The notes beneath the pieces were generated by a model, which saw only the letters and a list, made by a program, of their open reading frames with translations, was not told the DNA's origin and did no database searches. DNA of 64,000 nt, from the NCBI RefSeq assembly GCF_011762025.1, contig NZ_JAASQR010000003.1, forward strand, positions 620,001-684,000, in the 5' to 3' direction. The number at the start of each line of letters is the position of its first letter. Within the stretch, counting starts at the first letter, position 1. The position numbers and the translations under genes were made by a program. This DNA comes from Sphingobium vermicomposti (GTDB lineage Bacteria > Pseudomonadota > Alphaproteobacteria > Sphingomonadales > Sphingomonadaceae). Of this stretch, positions 35,682 through 44,160 are shown piece after piece.

Positions 35682-36107
35682 TCAGATCGCGCCGAAACGT
35701 TCGCGCAGCGCGAGCATGGCGATAGCCGCCTTGGCTGCTTCGCCGCCCTTGTCCTTCTCAGTCCGCTTTGCGCGGGTGAGCGCCTGCGCTTCATCTTCGA
35801 CCGTCAATATGGCGTTGCCGATCGCGATCCCATCCATGCTGAGCGCCATCAGTCCGCGCGCGCTTTCGTTGGAGACCACTTCGAAATGATAGGTTTCGCC
35901 CCGGATCACGACACCGATGGCGATAAAGCCGTCATAGCGCCCGGTTTCGGCCGCCAGCGCCACGGCACCGGGGATTTCCAGCGCGCCCGGAACGGTCACC
36001 ACCTCATATTTATGCCCGGCGTCGTCCAGCGCTGCGGTCGCGCCTTCGATCAGCAGGTCGTTGAGATGGTCGTAGAAACGGGCTTCGACGATCAGAAACT
36101 TGGCCAT
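35682..36107 (-). CDS. ribH: 6,7-dimethyl-8-ribityllumazine synthase
   Basis: The 141-residue protein makes the last intermediate of riboflavin synthesis from butanone phosphate and the ribityl pyrimidine. Motifs include the substrate site [29 protein letters not shown] and the late [10 protein letters not shown] segment. Start at 36107 gives normal length. It is the last gene of the ribD-ribE-ribBX-ribH cluster, 20 bases after ribBX. Confidence 0.96.
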   Translation of the reverse strand: MAKFLIVEARFYDHLNDLLIEGATAALDDAGHKYEVVTVPGALEIPGAVALAAETGRYDGFIAIGVVIRGETYHFEVVSNESARGLMALSMDGIAIGNAILTVEDEAQALTRAKRTEKDKGGEAAKAAIAMLALRERFGAI

Positions 36108-36127
36108 GGCCCAATCCTTCCTACTTC

Positions 36128-37402
36128 TTACAGTTCGACAGGCCGATGCCCAATCACGGCCAGGTCATAACCGTCAAGCGCGATCAGGCTGTGGTGCGAA
36201 TTGGTGAGCAGCACCATGTCATGCACGCCCAGTTCCGCCAGGATCTGCGCGCCCACGCCATAATCGCGCAGCTCGTCCATTTCGCTGCCCGCGCGCTGCC
36301 GCAGGATGCGGCTGACAAAATCGCTAGGCGTGCTGGGGGTCAGCACCACGATCACGCCCGCCCCTTCCTGCGCGATGATTTCCATCGACTTGGCGAGCAG
36401 GTCCGAACGAGAGCCGGTCGCGCCATAGACATCGTCCAGCAGGGATAGCTGATGCATGCGCACCAGCGTGGGTTCGTCGGGCAGGACATGGCCCTTTTGC
36501 AGCACCAGCTGCTCACTATGGGTCGCGCGGTTGTAAAAGCTGATCGCCTTCCAGTCGCCGCCCCATTTGCTGTGGAAATTGGCTTCGGCGCGTCGTTCGA
36601 CCATATGATCGTGGCGGCGGCGGTAGGCGATGAGGTCACGGATCGTGCCGATCTTCATCTTGTGCTTCTGGGCGAAGGGGATGAGGTCGTCGAGCCGGGC
36701 CATGGTGCCGTCGTCCTTCATCACCTCGCAGATGACGCCGGATGGATTGAGGCCGGCAAGCCGCGCGACATCGACCGCCGCTTCGGTATGGCCGGTCCGC
36801 ACCAGGACGCCGCCATCCTTGGCAACCAGCGGAAAGACGTGGCCGGGCGTCACAATGTCCTGCGGCCCCTTCGACCCGTCGATCGCGACGGAAATGGTGC
36901 GGGCGCGGTCGGCGGCGCTGATCCCCGTCGTCACCCCTTCGCGCGCTTCGACCGATACGGTGAAGGCGGTTTCGTGCCGGGTGCCGTTGTTGCGGCTCAT
37001 CAGGCCAAGGCCCAGATGCTCGACCCGTTCCTTGGTCATGGCCAGGCAGATGAGGCCACGGCCATGGGTCGCCATGAAATTGATCGCGTCTGGGGTCGCC
37101 ATCTGCGCCGGGATGACAAGATCGCCTTCATTTTCACGGTCTTCGTCATCGACCAGGATGAACATGCGTCCGTTCCGGGCTTCGTCGATAATCTCTTCGG
37201 GAGAGGCCAGCGCGGTGCCCCCTTCACGGCGGAGCAGGTAGCTTTCCAGCTTGCCCAGCGTTTCAGCCGTGGGGTTCCAGTCGTTTTCACCCAGCCGCCG
37301 CAGTGAATTGGCATGGAGTCCGGCGGCGCGGGCAAGGCCCGAACGGGACATGCGCCCGTCGGTGACGAGCGTGCGGACAGTGTCAATGAGCGAGGAAGAC
37401 AT
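36128..37402 (-). CDS. ribB: DHBP synthase with N-terminal helix-turn-helix and degenerate RibA-like domain (RibBX type)
   Basis: This 424-residue protein has three parts. Residues about 18-56 ([20 protein letters not shown]) read as a Cro/Xre-type helix-turn-helix. Residues about 66-262 are the RibB domain that makes 3,4-dihydroxy-2-butanone 4-phosphate, with the [11 protein letters not shown] metal/substrate motif at 85-95 and [11 protein letters not shown]-like [11 protein letters not shown]. Residues 265-424 resemble GTP cyclohydrolase II, but the zinc cysteines expected around 318-336 are absent ([19 protein letters not shown]), so that activity is probably lost, as described for ribBX. 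ATG 37402 is the first codon of the helix-turn-helix. A palindrome lies 41-58 bases upstream and may be bound by this protein. Confidence 0.9.
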   Translation of the reverse strand: MSSSLIDTVRTLVTDGRMSRSGLARAAGLHANSLRRLGENDWNPTAETLGKLESYLLRREGGTALASPEEIIDEARNGRMFILVDDEDRENEGDLVIPAQMATPDAINFMATHGRGLICLAMTKERVEHLGLGLMSRNNGTRHETAFTVSVEAREGVTTGISAADRARTISVAIDGSKGPQDIVTPGHVFPLVAKDGGVLVRTGHTEAAVDVARLAGLNPSGVICEVMKDDGTMARLDDLIPFAQKHKMKIGTIRDLIAYRRRHDHMVERRAEANFHSKWGGDWKAISFYNRATHSEQLVLQKGHVLPDEPTLVRMHQLSLLDDVYGATGSRSDLLAKSMEIIAQEGAGVIVVLTPSTPSDFVSRILRQRAGSEMDELRDYGVGAQILAELGVHDMVLLTNSHHSLIALDGYDLAVIGHRPVEL

Positions 37403-37442
37403 GCTATGGACTCCTGGACCAGATCGGCCTTTCTCGCCGGTT

Positions 37443-37460
37443 ATCACACTGTGGTGTGAT
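37443..37460 (-). promoter_or_regulatory. 18-base inverted repeat ATCACAC-N4-GTGTGAT ahead of ribBX
   Basis: ATCACACTGTGGTGTGAT has perfect seven-base arms around TGTG. A third half-site ATCACAC is at 37474-37480, overlapping the ribE stop. The site lies in the 73-base gap between ribE and ribBX, where a promoter or an internal operator would be expected. Confidence 0.6.
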
Positions 37461-37475
37461 TATGGCAAGTGGCAA

Positions 37476-38090
37476 TCACACAGAAGACTGGCGAAGGCTC
37501 TGCATCCGGTCGAGATAGCGGGCAAGCACGTCGATCTCCAGGTTGAACGCGCGCCCTGGGGCAAGGCTGTCGAGCGTGGTCGCCGCCGCCGTATGGGGAA
37601 TGATGTTCAGCCCGAAATGGACCGACCCATCGGCCTGATCGTCAACGCTGTTGACCGTCAGGGAAATGCCGTCGATCGTGATCGAACCTTTCGCCGCCAG
37701 CGCCGCAGCCAGCGCAGCCGGGGCAGCGACGACCAGCCGGGTCGAATCGCCCTCTGGCGTGGCGGATATCAATGCGCCGATGCCATCGACATGGCCGGTG
37801 ACGATATGCCCACCCAGTTCGTCGCCCACCTTGAGCGCCCGTTCCAGGTTGAGCCGCCCGCCCTGTTCCCACAGGCCCGGCGCGGTGCGGGCCACGGTTT
37901 CAGCGGACAGGTCGACCGCGAACCAGTCCGCGCCCTTTTCCACCACGGTCAGGCATGCGCCCGAACAAGCGATAGACGCCCCGATTGCCACGCCATCCAT
38001 GTCATAGGCGCAGCCGATGACAAGGCGCAGGTCGCCGCGCTGATCGACGGCGCGAATTTCGCCTATGTCGGTGATGATGCCGGTGAACAT
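37476..38090 (-). CDS. ribE: Riboflavin synthase
   Basis: A 204-residue protein made of two similar barrels. It starts MFTGIITDIGEI, has CSGACLTVVEKGADWFAVDLS in the first barrel and DGISLTVNSV in the second, and HIVTGHVDGIG between them. The enzyme dismutates two lumazine molecules to riboflavin. It lies 32 bases after ribD in the same direction. Confidence 0.96.
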   Translation of the reverse strand: MFTGIITDIGEIRAVDQRGDLRLVIGCAYDMDGVAIGASIACSGACLTVVEKGADWFAVDLSAETVARTAPGLWEQGGRLNLERALKVGDELGGHIVTGHVDGIGALISATPEGDSTRLVVAAPAALAAALAAKGSITIDGISLTVNSVDDQADGSVHFGLNIIPHTAAATTLDSLAPGRAFNLEIDVLARYLDRMQSLRQSSV

Positions 38091-38122
38091 GGGTCTGCAA
38101 TCCTGCTGGTTCCAGCCGCGCT

Positions 38123-39109
38123 CTAGGCGCTGCGCGTCCTTTCGTAAACCTCCAGCCGATCCTCGCCCAGCCGCCGTTCATCGGCAAGCCGCCAGCGGCC
38201 ATGGGCGTCGGCAAGGTCGGCAAGGCCAATGTCGCCAACGCCCGCCCGGCCCGCGCCGATCAGGACAGGCGCGCGGTACAGCAGCAGCCGGTCGACCAGA
38301 TCCGCGCGCAGGAAAGCCGCCGCCGTTTCCGCGCCGCCTTCGACCATCAGGTGGTCGACACCGGAAAGCGCGGCAATGTCTTCCGGGCGGGCGATATGTT
38401 CCCACCCTGCGGGCGCGGCGAGGCGGCTGAGCAGCAGGCGGCGGGGCGACCGGCCTTCCAGCCCCGCGATCCGCACGTTCAACCGGGGCGCATCCGCCCG
38501 CAGCGTGCCGCCCCCGACCAGGATAGCATCGTGCCGGGCGCGTTCCATATGGGCATGGGCGCGCGCCGCATCCCCGGTGATCCAGCGGCTGGTGCCATCG
38601 GCGAGGGCGATGCAGCCGTCGAGCGACAGTCCCAGTTTCAGCGTGACGGCGGGGCGGCCCAGCGTCTGGCGCAGCACGAAGCCGCGCATGGCCGCCGCAG
38701 CCTCCTGCGCCATCAGGCCCATTTCCACTTCGACACCGTGGGCGCGCAGATGGTCAGCGCCCTGACCATCCGTGCGGGGGTCAGGATCGCGCAGGGCGAT
38801 CACGGCGCGCGATATTCCGGCGCGCGCCATCAGGTCGGCGCAACGCGGACCCCGCGCCGACAGGTGGAAACAGGGTTCCAGCGTCACATAAGCGGTTGCC
38901 CCCTGCGCCCGGTCCAGCGCCTGATCCAGCGCCTGCGCTTCGGCATGAGGGCGCCCGCCCTTCTGCGTCCAGCCGCGCCCGGCGACGATGCCGTCCCTGA
39001 CAATCAGGCAACCGACATTGGGATTGGGGGTGGAAAGGCCCCGACCGCGTTCCGACAGCGCGATGGCGGCCTGCATGAAGCGGCGGTCGGCGGCGACGTC
39101 AACGCTCAT
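38123..39109 (-). CDS. ribD: Bifunctional riboflavin deaminase/reductase RibD
   Basis: The 328-residue enzyme carries the deaminase domain (residues 5-145) with zinc ligands in HAEAQAL and EPCFHLSARGPRC, and the NADPH-dependent reductase domain (about 150-320) with LKLGLSLDGCIAL and ILVGGGTLRADAPRLN. It performs steps two and three of the pyrimidine branch. It is nine bases after an unknown gene and leads the core rib genes. Confidence 0.95.
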   Translation of the reverse strand: MSVDVAADRRFMQAAIALSERGRGLSTPNPNVGCLIVRDGIVAGRGWTQKGGRPHAEAQALDQALDRAQGATAYVTLEPCFHLSARGPRCADLMARAGISRAVIALRDPDPRTDGQGADHLRAHGVEVEMGLMAQEAAAAMRGFVLRQTLGRPAVTLKLGLSLDGCIALADGTSRWITGDAARAHAHMERARHDAILVGGGTLRADAPRLNVRIAGLEGRSPRRLLLSRLAAPAGWEHIARPEDIAALSGVDHLMVEGGAETAAAFLRADLVDRLLLYRAPVLIGAGRAGVGDIGLADLADAHGRWRLADERRLGEDRLEVYERTRSA

Positions 39110-39118
39110 GGGGAAAGC

Positions 39119-39583
39119 TCAGGGCTGCCCCGTGGTCGGCGCGCTTTTTTCCATCGCCTCCGCCTTGGCAAGGCGGGCGTCCAGCTGCCCATTAATCTGC
39201 TTCAGCGCTTCTTTTCGCCGCGCGCTGTTGCGTGCTTCCTCCGCGCGCCAATCGATGCCGAACACATCGGCGACGCCCTGCATCTCTTTCTGTTGCCGCT
39301 GGAGCGCCGCCTCGCGCTTGGCGAGGTCGATCTTCTGCTGCAAAATGATGGCCGCGTCGGACCGTTTGGCGTCCCAGCTTTGGACGTAGATGATCTGGTT
39401 GCGCGTCGGCATGGTGTTGGTGTTCGCATCGACGATGAACGCCCAGACGATGAGCCAGGTCATCGCCGCCGAAAGGCCGAGCAGCGGCCATTTATGCGCC
39501 CTGTTTTCAAGAAAATACCCCCACAGGTCGCTAAGCGCGCTTTTGGGGGACACCGGACGGGGAAAAATCGTCATCGCGGACAT
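39119..39583 (-). CDS. Unknown single-pass membrane protein with a coiled-coil tail
   Basis: About 154 residues: a short N-terminal cytoplasmic part, one membrane helix near residues 32-51 (WPLLGLSAAMTWLIVWAFIV), then a helical, glutamine- and alanine-rich segment with heptad-like periodicity (residues about 80-140). No known domain recognised. The start is one of two ATGs (39583 or 39574). It ends nine bases before ribD, so it is in the rib operon. Confidence 0.7.
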   Translation of the reverse strand: MSAMTIFPRPVSPKSALSDLWGYFLENRAHKWPLLGLSAAMTWLIVWAFIVDANTNTMPTRNQIIYVQSWDAKRSDAAIILQQKIDLAKREAALQRQQKEMQGVADVFGIDWRAEEARNSARRKEALKQINGQLDARLAKAEAMEKSAPTTGQP

Positions 39584-39655
39584 ATAGGATAAGGCGCGAC
39601 CGGATGCAAAAGCGTGGTTGGCTGGCCACGCTTTTCGCCCCAGTCCCAACGGTTT

Positions 39656-40345
39656 TTAACGATCGGCAAGCCGGAAATGGACCGTAAGCACCTTGCTGCC
39701 GCCGGTGGCCACGCCGTCGTGAGTCGCGGGGCGGAAGCGCCATTTGCGCAGGGCGTGGCGCTGTGTCGCGATCCAGAACGCGTCATCCGTGGCCGACAGC
39801 CTTTCTATCGCGGTCACTCGCCCATCCGGGCCGATCATGACGCGAACCGTCACTGATCCTTCCAGTCCCTGCCGCACCATCGCGCCGGGATAATCGGGCT
39901 GGAAGGCTGGCAGCGCCCGGGGATCGATTCGCGGTTCCACCAGCACCGGCTCACGCGCGGGATCGGGCAGAGGCGGCAGGACGTCAGCGCCGCCGGCAGT
40001 GTCGCCGCCGATAGTGCCGGAAACCGCGTCCCCCGGCGTCACCAGCAGGTCAGATGTCGTGTCGGCGCGAATGGGCTGGACCATCGGGCGGGGATGGATG
40101 ACGGCCTTGCTTTCCGGCGGCGGCTCGGTCGTTTCGGGCGGCGGCGGCTGATCCAGAGGGATCTGATTGCTGATCAGGATTTGCGGCACATAAGGGGCAA
40201 AGGTCTCTCGCGGCATCAGGATGAGCAAGCCGCCTACCAGCGCGTGGACGGCAATCGCCCCGCCAATCCCGATAGGCGAACGTTTCGCGCCCCCATAGCC
40301 CGACTGCATATGCGCGCCGTTCGCCGACATGGTCATGAAGCCCAT
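39656..40345 (-). CDS. TonB-like energy transducer
   Basis: The 229-residue protein has an N-terminal membrane anchor (IGGAIAVHALVGGLLILMP, residues about 27-45), a proline-rich spacer (PPPPETTEPPPES and more), and a C-terminal TonB domain (residues about 150-229: PGAMVRQGLEGSVTVRVMIGPDGRV and ALRKWRFRPA). It would link the inner-membrane proton motive force to outer-membrane receptors. A GGAGG five bases before ATG 40345 decides the start. It diverges from the COQ9-type gene across a palindrome-rich gap. No exbBD genes are adjacent. Confidence 0.9.
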   Translation of the reverse strand: MGFMTMSANGAHMQSGYGGAKRSPIGIGGAIAVHALVGGLLILMPRETFAPYVPQILISNQIPLDQPPPPETTEPPPESKAVIHPRPMVQPIRADTTSDLLVTPGDAVSGTIGGDTAGGADVLPPLPDPAREPVLVEPRIDPRALPAFQPDYPGAMVRQGLEGSVTVRVMIGPDGRVTAIERLSATDDAFWIATQRHALRKWRFRPATHDGVATGGSKVLTVHFRLADR

Positions 40346-40401
40346 CGCATCCTCCATCCTTCGTTCTTTCCGCCTCCATGTGCGGTTGGATGATGTTACA
40401 T

Positions 40402-40426
40402 CATATCATATGATATGTTGCAACAT
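40402..40426. promoter_or_regulatory. Two overlapping palindromes between tonB and COQ9-type genes
   Basis: CATATCATATGATATG (40402-40417) and ATGTTGCAACAT (40415-40426) are each perfect palindromes. They lie 57-81 bases before the TonB-like start and about 70 bases before the other gene. The GATATGTT...AACAT pattern recalls Zur/Fur-family boxes, but this is a loose resemblance. Confidence 0.5.
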
Positions 40427-40493
40427 TATCTTTGGAAGGTCGCCGGTCCGTCGGGTGCTTGTGCGGGGGGCAGTGCCACCCTACCATAAGGAG

Positions 40494-41159
40494 ATGACAC
40501 AGACGCCCGAAGATCTGACGCTGGACGAAGTACGCGTGCGGCTTGCGCCGATCCTGCCACATCATGCGGCTTTCGATGGATGGCGGCCTGAAGCGGTGGC
40601 CATGGCGGCGGCTGAGGGGGGGGTCGATCCCGAGATCGCGCGGCTGGCCTTTCATGACGGCGCGATGGACATGATCGACGCCTGGTTCGCCAGCGTCGAT
40701 GCCGGCATGGTGGACGCCCTGCCGCCTGAACAGTTGGCGGCCCTGTCGATCCGGCAGCGCATCACGTCGCTGGTCGAAGCACGGCTGGCGCTGCTGGCGC
40801 GCGACCGGGAGGCGCTGCGCCGGGCGATTGCCATCATGGCGATGCCGCAAAATGCGGCCCGCGCGGCTCGGCTCGGCTGGCGCGCTGCCGACATGATGTG
40901 GCGTGCGGCGGGCGACGATGCAACTGATCTCAGCCATTATAGCAAGCGCATGACGCTGGCGGCGGTCTATGCCGCGACGCTGATGGTCTTCATCGATGAT
41001 GAGAGCGATGATTATGAAGAAAGCCGCGCTTTCCTGGCGCGGAGAATCGAGGGCGTGATGCGCTTTGAACGGGCGAAGGCGCGGTGGAAGGGCATTGGCG
41101 GGGGCGAACGGTTGAGCCTGGCGCGCTTTATCGGCAGGCTGCGCTATCCGGCGGTGTGA
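40494..41159 (+). CDS. COQ9 family ubiquinone-related protein
   Basis: A 221-residue protein of the COQ9 type, with helical repeats and the family features ILPHHAAFDGW, MIDAWFASVDAGMVDAL and RAADMMWRAAGDDATDLSHYSKRMTLAAVYAATL. COQ9 relatives bind lipids and help hydroxylate the ubiquinone precursor. AAGGAG touches ATG 40494 directly, so the start could be slightly different; no better in-frame ATG is near. Confidence 0.88.
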   Translation: MTQTPEDLTLDEVRVRLAPILPHHAAFDGWRPEAVAMAAAEGGVDPEIARLAFHDGAMDMIDAWFASVDAGMVDALPPEQLAALSIRQRITSLVEARLALLARDREALRRAIAIMAMPQNAARAARLGWRAADMMWRAAGDDATDLSHYSKRMTLAAVYAATLMVFIDDESDDYEESRAFLARRIEGVMRFERAKARWKGIGGGERLSLARFIGRLRYPAV

Positions 41160-41201
41160 TGCGGGGGGCCGTGATTGGGTCTGGCCTTTTCCTATCGGTA
41201 T

Positions 41202-41216
41202 TGATAGTCACTCGCA
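41202..41216 (+). promoter_or_regulatory. Possible Fur-type site ahead of feoAB
   Basis: TGATAGTCACTCGCA is a partial inverted repeat (TGnnAGT-C-ACTnnCA) 25-39 bases before the feoA start. Ferrous iron genes are usually Fur-controlled, and the position fits, but the match is imperfect. Confidence 0.4.
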
Positions 41217-41240
41217 GAAGTTTTGAATGAGTGATTTTCC

Positions 41241-41498
41241 TTGCGCCTGACCGACCTGCCGCTGCGCCAACCCGCTTATGTGGACATGATCGACTGGAAC
41301 GCCCTTTCGGCGACCGATGGTCAGCGCCTGCGTGAATTCGGCCTGATCGAAGGGGCGGATGTAGAGGCGCTCCACCATGGCGGACTGTTGGGGCGCGGGC
41401 CGATTGCGTGCAAGATCGGGCGGATGACAATCGCCATGCGCCGCGCCCATGCCGCCGCGATTTCGGTGCGGATCGGCGACCGGGACGAGCGCGCATGA
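41241..41498 (+). CDS. feoA: Ferrous iron transport protein FeoA
   Basis: An 85-residue SH3-like FeoA with RLTDLPLRQPAYV at the start, REFGLIEGADVEAL and GPIACKIGRMTIAMRRAHAAAISV. FeoA is a small cytoplasmic partner of FeoB. The only start that keeps the conserved N terminus is TTG at 41241; ATG codons just upstream are out of frame, and an in-frame ATG at 41286 would remove the first strand. feoB overlaps by four bases. Confidence 0.9.
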   Translation: MRLTDLPLRQPAYVDMIDWNALSATDGQRLREFGLIEGADVEALHHGGLLGRGPIACKIGRMTIAMRRAHAAAISVRIGDRDERA

Positions 41499-43348
41499 GC
41501 GCATTTCCCCTGGTCGCGCTGGTCGGCAATCCCAATGCCGGCAAAAGCGCGCTGTTCAATGCGCTGACCGGCGCGCGGCAGAAGCTGGGCAATTATCCCG
41601 GCGTCACGGTCGAACGGAAGGCGGGGCGTCTTTCCCTGTCCGATGGTCGCCCGGTCGAACTGGTCGATCTGCCGGGGACCTACAGCCTTGATCCCACCAG
41701 CCCGGACGAGCAGGTCACGCGCGACGTGGTGCTGGGCAAGCAATCGGGCGAGCGGCTGCCCGACGCGCTGGTGGTCGTCATCGATGCGTCCAACCTGGAC
41801 AATCACCTGCGTTTCGCGCTGGAATTGCTGTCGCTGGGGTTGCCGACCGTCGTCGCGCTCAACATGGTCGACCTGGCGTCGCGCGATGGGCTGGAACTGG
41901 ACCCTGCCGTCCTGTCGCGGGAACTGGGCGTGCCGGTGGTTCCGACCGTCGCGGTGCGCAAGCGGGGGTTGGACGACCTGCGCGGACAGATTGAAACGCT
42001 GTTGAACCCTGCCCCCGCGCGCGCCAAGGCCCTACCGGGCGACTTTAACGCAGTGCGCGCAGAGGCCAAGCGTATCGCGAAAGCTGCGGTGGTGCGCGAA
42101 ACCCCGTCGCGGCGGCTGACGGCTGCGGTTGACCGGATCGCACTGCACCCCGTTTTCGGGCTGTTCATGCTGCTGGGGCTGCTGTTCATCATGTTCCAGG
42201 CGGTCTATGCCTGGTCCGAAGCGCCCATCGCCATGATCGAAGGGCTGGCCGGAACGCTGAGCGGGGCTGTCACCGATGCACTGCCCGACGGCTTGCTGCG
42301 ATCATTTCTGGTCGACGGCGTCATCAACGGCGTTGGGTCGGTCGTTGTCTTCCTGCCGCAGATCCTGATCCTCTTCTTCTTCATCCTGATGCTGGAAGCG
42401 ACGGGATATATGGTGCGCGCCGCATTCCTGATGGATGGACTGATGGCGCGGGTGGGCTTGTCGGGCCGTGCCTTCATCCCGCTACTGTCCTCCTTTGCCT
42501 GCGCGGTGCCGGGAATCATGGCAACGCGCACGATTGCCGATTCCAAGGACCGGCTGACGACCATTTTGATCGCGCCGCTGATGACCTGTTCCGCGCGCTT
42601 GCCAGTCTATGCGGTGATCATCGGTGCCTTCATTCCCGCGCGCGATGTCGGATTGGGCGTTGGGCTGCAGGGCCTTGTGCTGTTCTGCCTCTATGTCGCG
42701 GGGATCGTCGGGGCGATGCTGGTGGCGCTGGTGCTGCGCATGACGGTCACAAAGGGGGCCAGCGGCAGCTTCCTGATGGAGATGCCCAAATATCAGTGGC
42801 CGCGTCCGCGCGATGTGCTGCTGGGCCTGTGGCAGCGGGCCGTCATCTTCTTGAAGCGCGCAGGCACGATCATCTTTGCGTCGACCGTGATCCTGTGGCT
42901 GATGCTGAGCTTTCCCAAGGCTCCAGAGAATAGCGCGGTCAGCCAGGTCAATTATTCGGTCGCCGGGCGGATCGCCAATGGCCTGAACGTCGTGCTGGAG
43001 CCGATCGGTTTCAACCGCGACATCAGCCTGGCGTTGATCCCGGCCATGGCCGCGCGCGAAGTCGCGGTGTCCGCGCTCGCCACGGTCTATTCGCTCGATG
43101 CGGACGAGGATGAGGCCAAGCTGGAACGGAGCCTTGGCGATCGGCTGAAGGACAATTGGCCGCTACCGACGGCGCTCGCCTTCCTCGCCTGGTTCGTTTT
43201 TGCGCCACAATGCATCTCCACCATCGCCGTGACGAAGCGTGAAACCAACGGTTGGCGCTGGCCGCTGTTCATGGTTGGGTATCTTTTCGCCCTTGCTTAT
43301 GCCGCAGCGGGTTTGACCTACTGGACCGCGACGGCTGCGGGGCTATAA
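41495..43348 (+). CDS. feoB: Ferrous iron transporter FeoB
   Basis: The 617-residue protein has a cytoplasmic GTPase domain, with G1 GNPNAGKS (residues 10-17), G3 [10 protein letters not shown] and G4 NMVD, followed by the membrane permease with nucleobinding-core gates and [10 protein letters not shown]. It imports Fe(II). It is shorter than the E. coli protein (about 770) because of a short linker, a common alphaproteobacterial form. The ATG overlaps the feoA stop (ATGA). feoC is not seen. Confidence 0.96.
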   Translation: MSAFPLVALVGNPNAGKSALFNALTGARQKLGNYPGVTVERKAGRLSLSDGRPVELVDLPGTYSLDPTSPDEQVTRDVVLGKQSGERLPDALVVVIDASNLDNHLRFALELLSLGLPTVVALNMVDLASRDGLELDPAVLSRELGVPVVPTVAVRKRGLDDLRGQIETLLNPAPARAKALPGDFNAVRAEAKRIAKAAVVRETPSRRLTAAVDRIALHPVFGLFMLLGLLFIMFQAVYAWSEAPIAMIEGLAGTLSGAVTDALPDGLLRSFLVDGVINGVGSVVVFLPQILILFFFILMLEATGYMVRAAFLMDGLMARVGLSGRAFIPLLSSFACAVPGIMATRTIADSKDRLTTILIAPLMTCSARLPVYAVIIGAFIPARDVGLGVGLQGLVLFCLYVAGIVGAMLVALVLRMTVTKGASGSFLMEMPKYQWPRPRDVLLGLWQRAVIFLKRAGTIIFASTVILWLMLSFPKAPENSAVSQVNYSVAGRIANGLNVVLEPIGFNRDISLALIPAMAAREVAVSALATVYSLDADEDEAKLERSLGDRLKDNWPLPTALAFLAWFVFAPQCISTIAVTKRETNGWRWPLFMVGYLFALAYAAAGLTYWTATAAGL

Positions 43349-43373
43349 GAACCTCCAAAGTATCGGAGGAAAT

Positions 43374-43916
43374 ATGGCGGGTTCGGTCAACAAGGTTATT
43401 CTGGTCGGGAATCTGGGCGCGGACCCCGAGGTGAAGAGCTTCCAGAATGGCGGCAAGGTGTGCAACCTGCGCATCGCCACATCTGAAAACTGGAAGGATC
43501 GCAACTCGGGCGAGCGCAAGGAGCGCACCGAATGGCACAGCGTCTCCATTTTTTCCGAAGGGCTGGCCGGCGTCGCCGAACGCTTCCTGCGCAAGGGGTC
43601 GAAAGTCTATCTGGAAGGCCAGCTGCGCACCCGCAAGTGGCAGGACCAATCGGGCAATGACCGTTACACCACCGAAGTCGTGCTGCAGGGGCCGGGCGCG
43701 GTTCTGACCATGCTGGACGGCGCGCCGGGCGGCGGTGGCCAGGGTGGCGGCCGCAGCCAGGGCGGCGGCGATTGGGGCGGTGGTTCGGGCGGCAGCTATG
43801 GCGGCGGCGATGATGATTTCGGCGGCCCGAACAGCGGTGGCGGACGGTCCTCAGGCGGGGGAAGCCGGGGCGGATCGACCTTTGACAACGACCTGGATGA
43901 CGAAGTGCCGTTCTGA
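43374..43916 (+). CDS. ssb: Single-stranded DNA-binding protein
   Basis: The 180-residue SSB has an OB fold over residues 1-108 ([42 protein letters not shown]), a glycine- and serine-rich flexible linker, and the acidic tip DDEVPF that binds partner proteins. CGGAGG sits just before ATG 43374. A strong terminator follows. Confidence 0.98.
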   Translation: MAGSVNKVILVGNLGADPEVKSFQNGGKVCNLRIATSENWKDRNSGERKERTEWHSVSIFSEGLAGVAERFLRKGSKVYLEGQLRTRKWQDQSGNDRYTTEVVLQGPGAVLTMLDGAPGGGGQGGGRSQGGGDWGGGSGGSYGGGDDDFGGPNSGGGRSSGGGSRGGSTFDNDLDDEVPF

Positions 43917-43932
43917 GGCTGGCACTTCTTTC

Positions 43933-43974
43933 GCGAAAAAGGGCGCTCCGGCTTGTGCAGGAGCGCCCTTTTCG
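43933..43974 (+). terminator. Intrinsic terminator of ssb
   Basis: AAAGGGCGCTCC pairs with GGAGCGCCCTTT around a loop GGCTTGTGCA and is followed by TCG. It begins about 16 bases after the ssb stop. The stem-loop resembles a short sphingomonad repeat. Confidence 0.8.
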
Positions 43975-44067
43975 TTGGGGGAGCCGGGAGACTCCCCTTT
44001 TCCATGTGCCCTGAGCGCCTGTTGCAAGCAGGCAGTCGACGGGGGCTTCCTTCTCTTCAAAGGAAGT

Positions 44068-44098
44068 GAAGGGCTTCGACAGGCTCAGCCCGAACGGG
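44068..44098 (-). repeat. Third copy of the GTTCGGGCTGAGCCTGTCG-type repeat
   Basis: The reverse complement of GGGCTTCGACAGGCTCAGCC plus CGAACGGG matches the pair at 28671-28746 closely. It lies between ssb and galU, in non-coding DNA. Confidence 0.7.
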
Positions 44099-44136
44099 GA
44101 TGGGTGTTCGCGGACATATCCTCAGTTGGTCCTAAA

Positions 44137-44158
44137 GGCTCCAGCTTGCGCGGGAGCC
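44137..44158 (-). terminator. Weak terminator hairpin after galU
   Basis: On the minus strand GGCTCC pairs with GGAGCC around ten bases, followed by TTTAGG, directly after the galU stop. Its T tract is short. Confidence 0.5.
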
Positions 44159-44160
44159 GC

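Noticed and set aside
37403-37475. FMN riboswitch before ribBX
   Set aside because: The gap is only 73 bases and lacks the conserved RFN element; it holds a protein-type palindrome instead.
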